NCBI GenBank assembly: GCA_046728115.1
Contig: JBKPDW010000145.1
Location: forward strand, 1 to 6,365
DNA from: CAVSWN01 sp046728115
Lineage (GTDB): Bacteria; Acidobacteriota; Vicinamibacteria; Vicinamibacterales; CAVVIG01
DNA: 6,365 nucleotides
Direction: 5' to 3'
The notes below the pieces were generated by a model. The model ran no database searches, was not told where the DNA came from, and saw nothing but the letters and a program-made list of their open reading frames with translations. Positions 6,111 to 6,365 of the stretch are shown piece after piece. The first letter of the stretch is position 1. Each line of letters begins with the position of its first letter. Position numbers and translations under genes: made by a program.

Positions 6111-6365
6111 ATGGTGACGAACACGGAATCTGACGCCGACCGCCGCGATCCGAAACATGCCGGGCCAATGATTGACGCGCAAAAGGTAGTGATCGTCAAC
6201 GGCACCACCGAGATCCTGGAGGGACTGCAGGGCATGTTGGACGTCGGACACTACGACGTCGTGTTCGTGGAGTCGAGCGCGCACGCCTATTCACAGATCA
6301 AACGCGTGCAGCCGGATCTGGTCATCCTGTGCGTCCAAATCGACGACGCCGACGGCCTGCAGGTT
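6111..6365 (+). CDS. Atypical response-regulator receiver-like protein (N-terminal part, lacks phospho-acceptor Asp)
   Basis: The frame is open from ATG 6111 to the right edge (85 codons), so the C-terminus and any output domain are outside the window. After a 20-residue polar leader, residues 24-85 follow the CheY-like pattern: strand 1 KVVIVN, helix TEILEGLQGMLDVG, strand 2 YDVVFVES, helix AHAYSQIKRVQP, strand 3 DLVILCV, then IDDADGLQV matching the usual loop before DGLEV. Key acidic residues are missing: the first-strand Asp pair is Asn30-Gly31, and the phospho-acceptor position after DLVIL is Cys74 instead of Asp. In known receivers that Asp accepts phosphate from a histidine kinase, so this one should not be switched in the standard way. 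I think similar Cys-bearing proteins recur in Acidobacteriota, but that is from memory. No kinase is visible nearby. Its role is unknown. Confidence 0.75.
   Translation, partial: MVTNTESDADRRDPKHAGPMIDAQKVVIVNGTTEILEGLQGMLDVGHYDVVFVESSAHAYSQIKRVQPDLVILCVQIDDADGLQV

Noticed and set aside
5885..6133. Small 82-codon + strand ORF across the divergent gap
   Set aside because: No Shine-Dalgarno, basic composition, and it overlaps both neighbouring gene starts; not supported as a gene.

Overview
The window is high-GC bacterial chromosome with ordinary gene density. The best guess for the host is an Acidobacteriota member, perhaps class Vicinamibacteria. This is inference from three things: an Oar-like TonB-dependent outer-membrane protein ending in phenylalanine, a receiver-like protein of a degenerate type I associate with that group, and spacers filled with 7-8 bp repeats. 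No rRNA, tRNA, transposase, integrase, phage gene or CRISPR array is visible.

Layout, left to right: (1) the 3' part of an outer-membrane TonB-dependent receptor-like gene on the + strand, up to 844. (2) A 13-bp perfect hairpin made from ATGGCTG heptamers, in the convergent gap before folE. (3) folE, GTP cyclohydrolase I, on the - strand (1524 to 922). (4) A secreted TatT-like helical-repeat protein on the + strand whose 5' end overlaps the 5' end of folE head to head. (5) A nine-unit AGAAGTC heptamer array in the next convergent gap. (6) A three-gene - strand run, read from right to left: an aldehyde dehydrogenase (5891 to 4380), an isocitrate/isopropylmalate/tartrate-type oxidative decarboxylase (4263 to 3199) and a 3-hydroxybutyryl-CoA dehydrogenase (3150 to 2299). 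The first two are separated by 116 bases of GGTAAT-type repeats that also form a long inverted repeat. (7) A divergent intergenic region of about 220 bases. (8) The first 85 codons of an atypical receiver-domain protein on the + strand, cut by the window edge.

The three dehydrogenases probably form one transcription unit for NAD(P)-linked oxidation of an aldehyde, a 2-hydroxy-dicarboxylate-type acid and a 3-hydroxyacyl-CoA. No single textbook pathway joins them, so the shared substrate is unknown. folE supplies 7,8-dihydroneopterin triphosphate for folate or other pterins and looks independent of its neighbours.

No clearly new multi-gene system is visible. The items most worth checking are the receiver-like protein lacking its phospho-acceptor aspartate, the different short-period repeat families in three separate spacers, the folE/TatT-like head-to-head overlap with no ordinary start codon near the signal peptide, and the NADP-type Lys-Tyr pair in an otherwise isopropylmalate/tartrate-like dehydrogenase.
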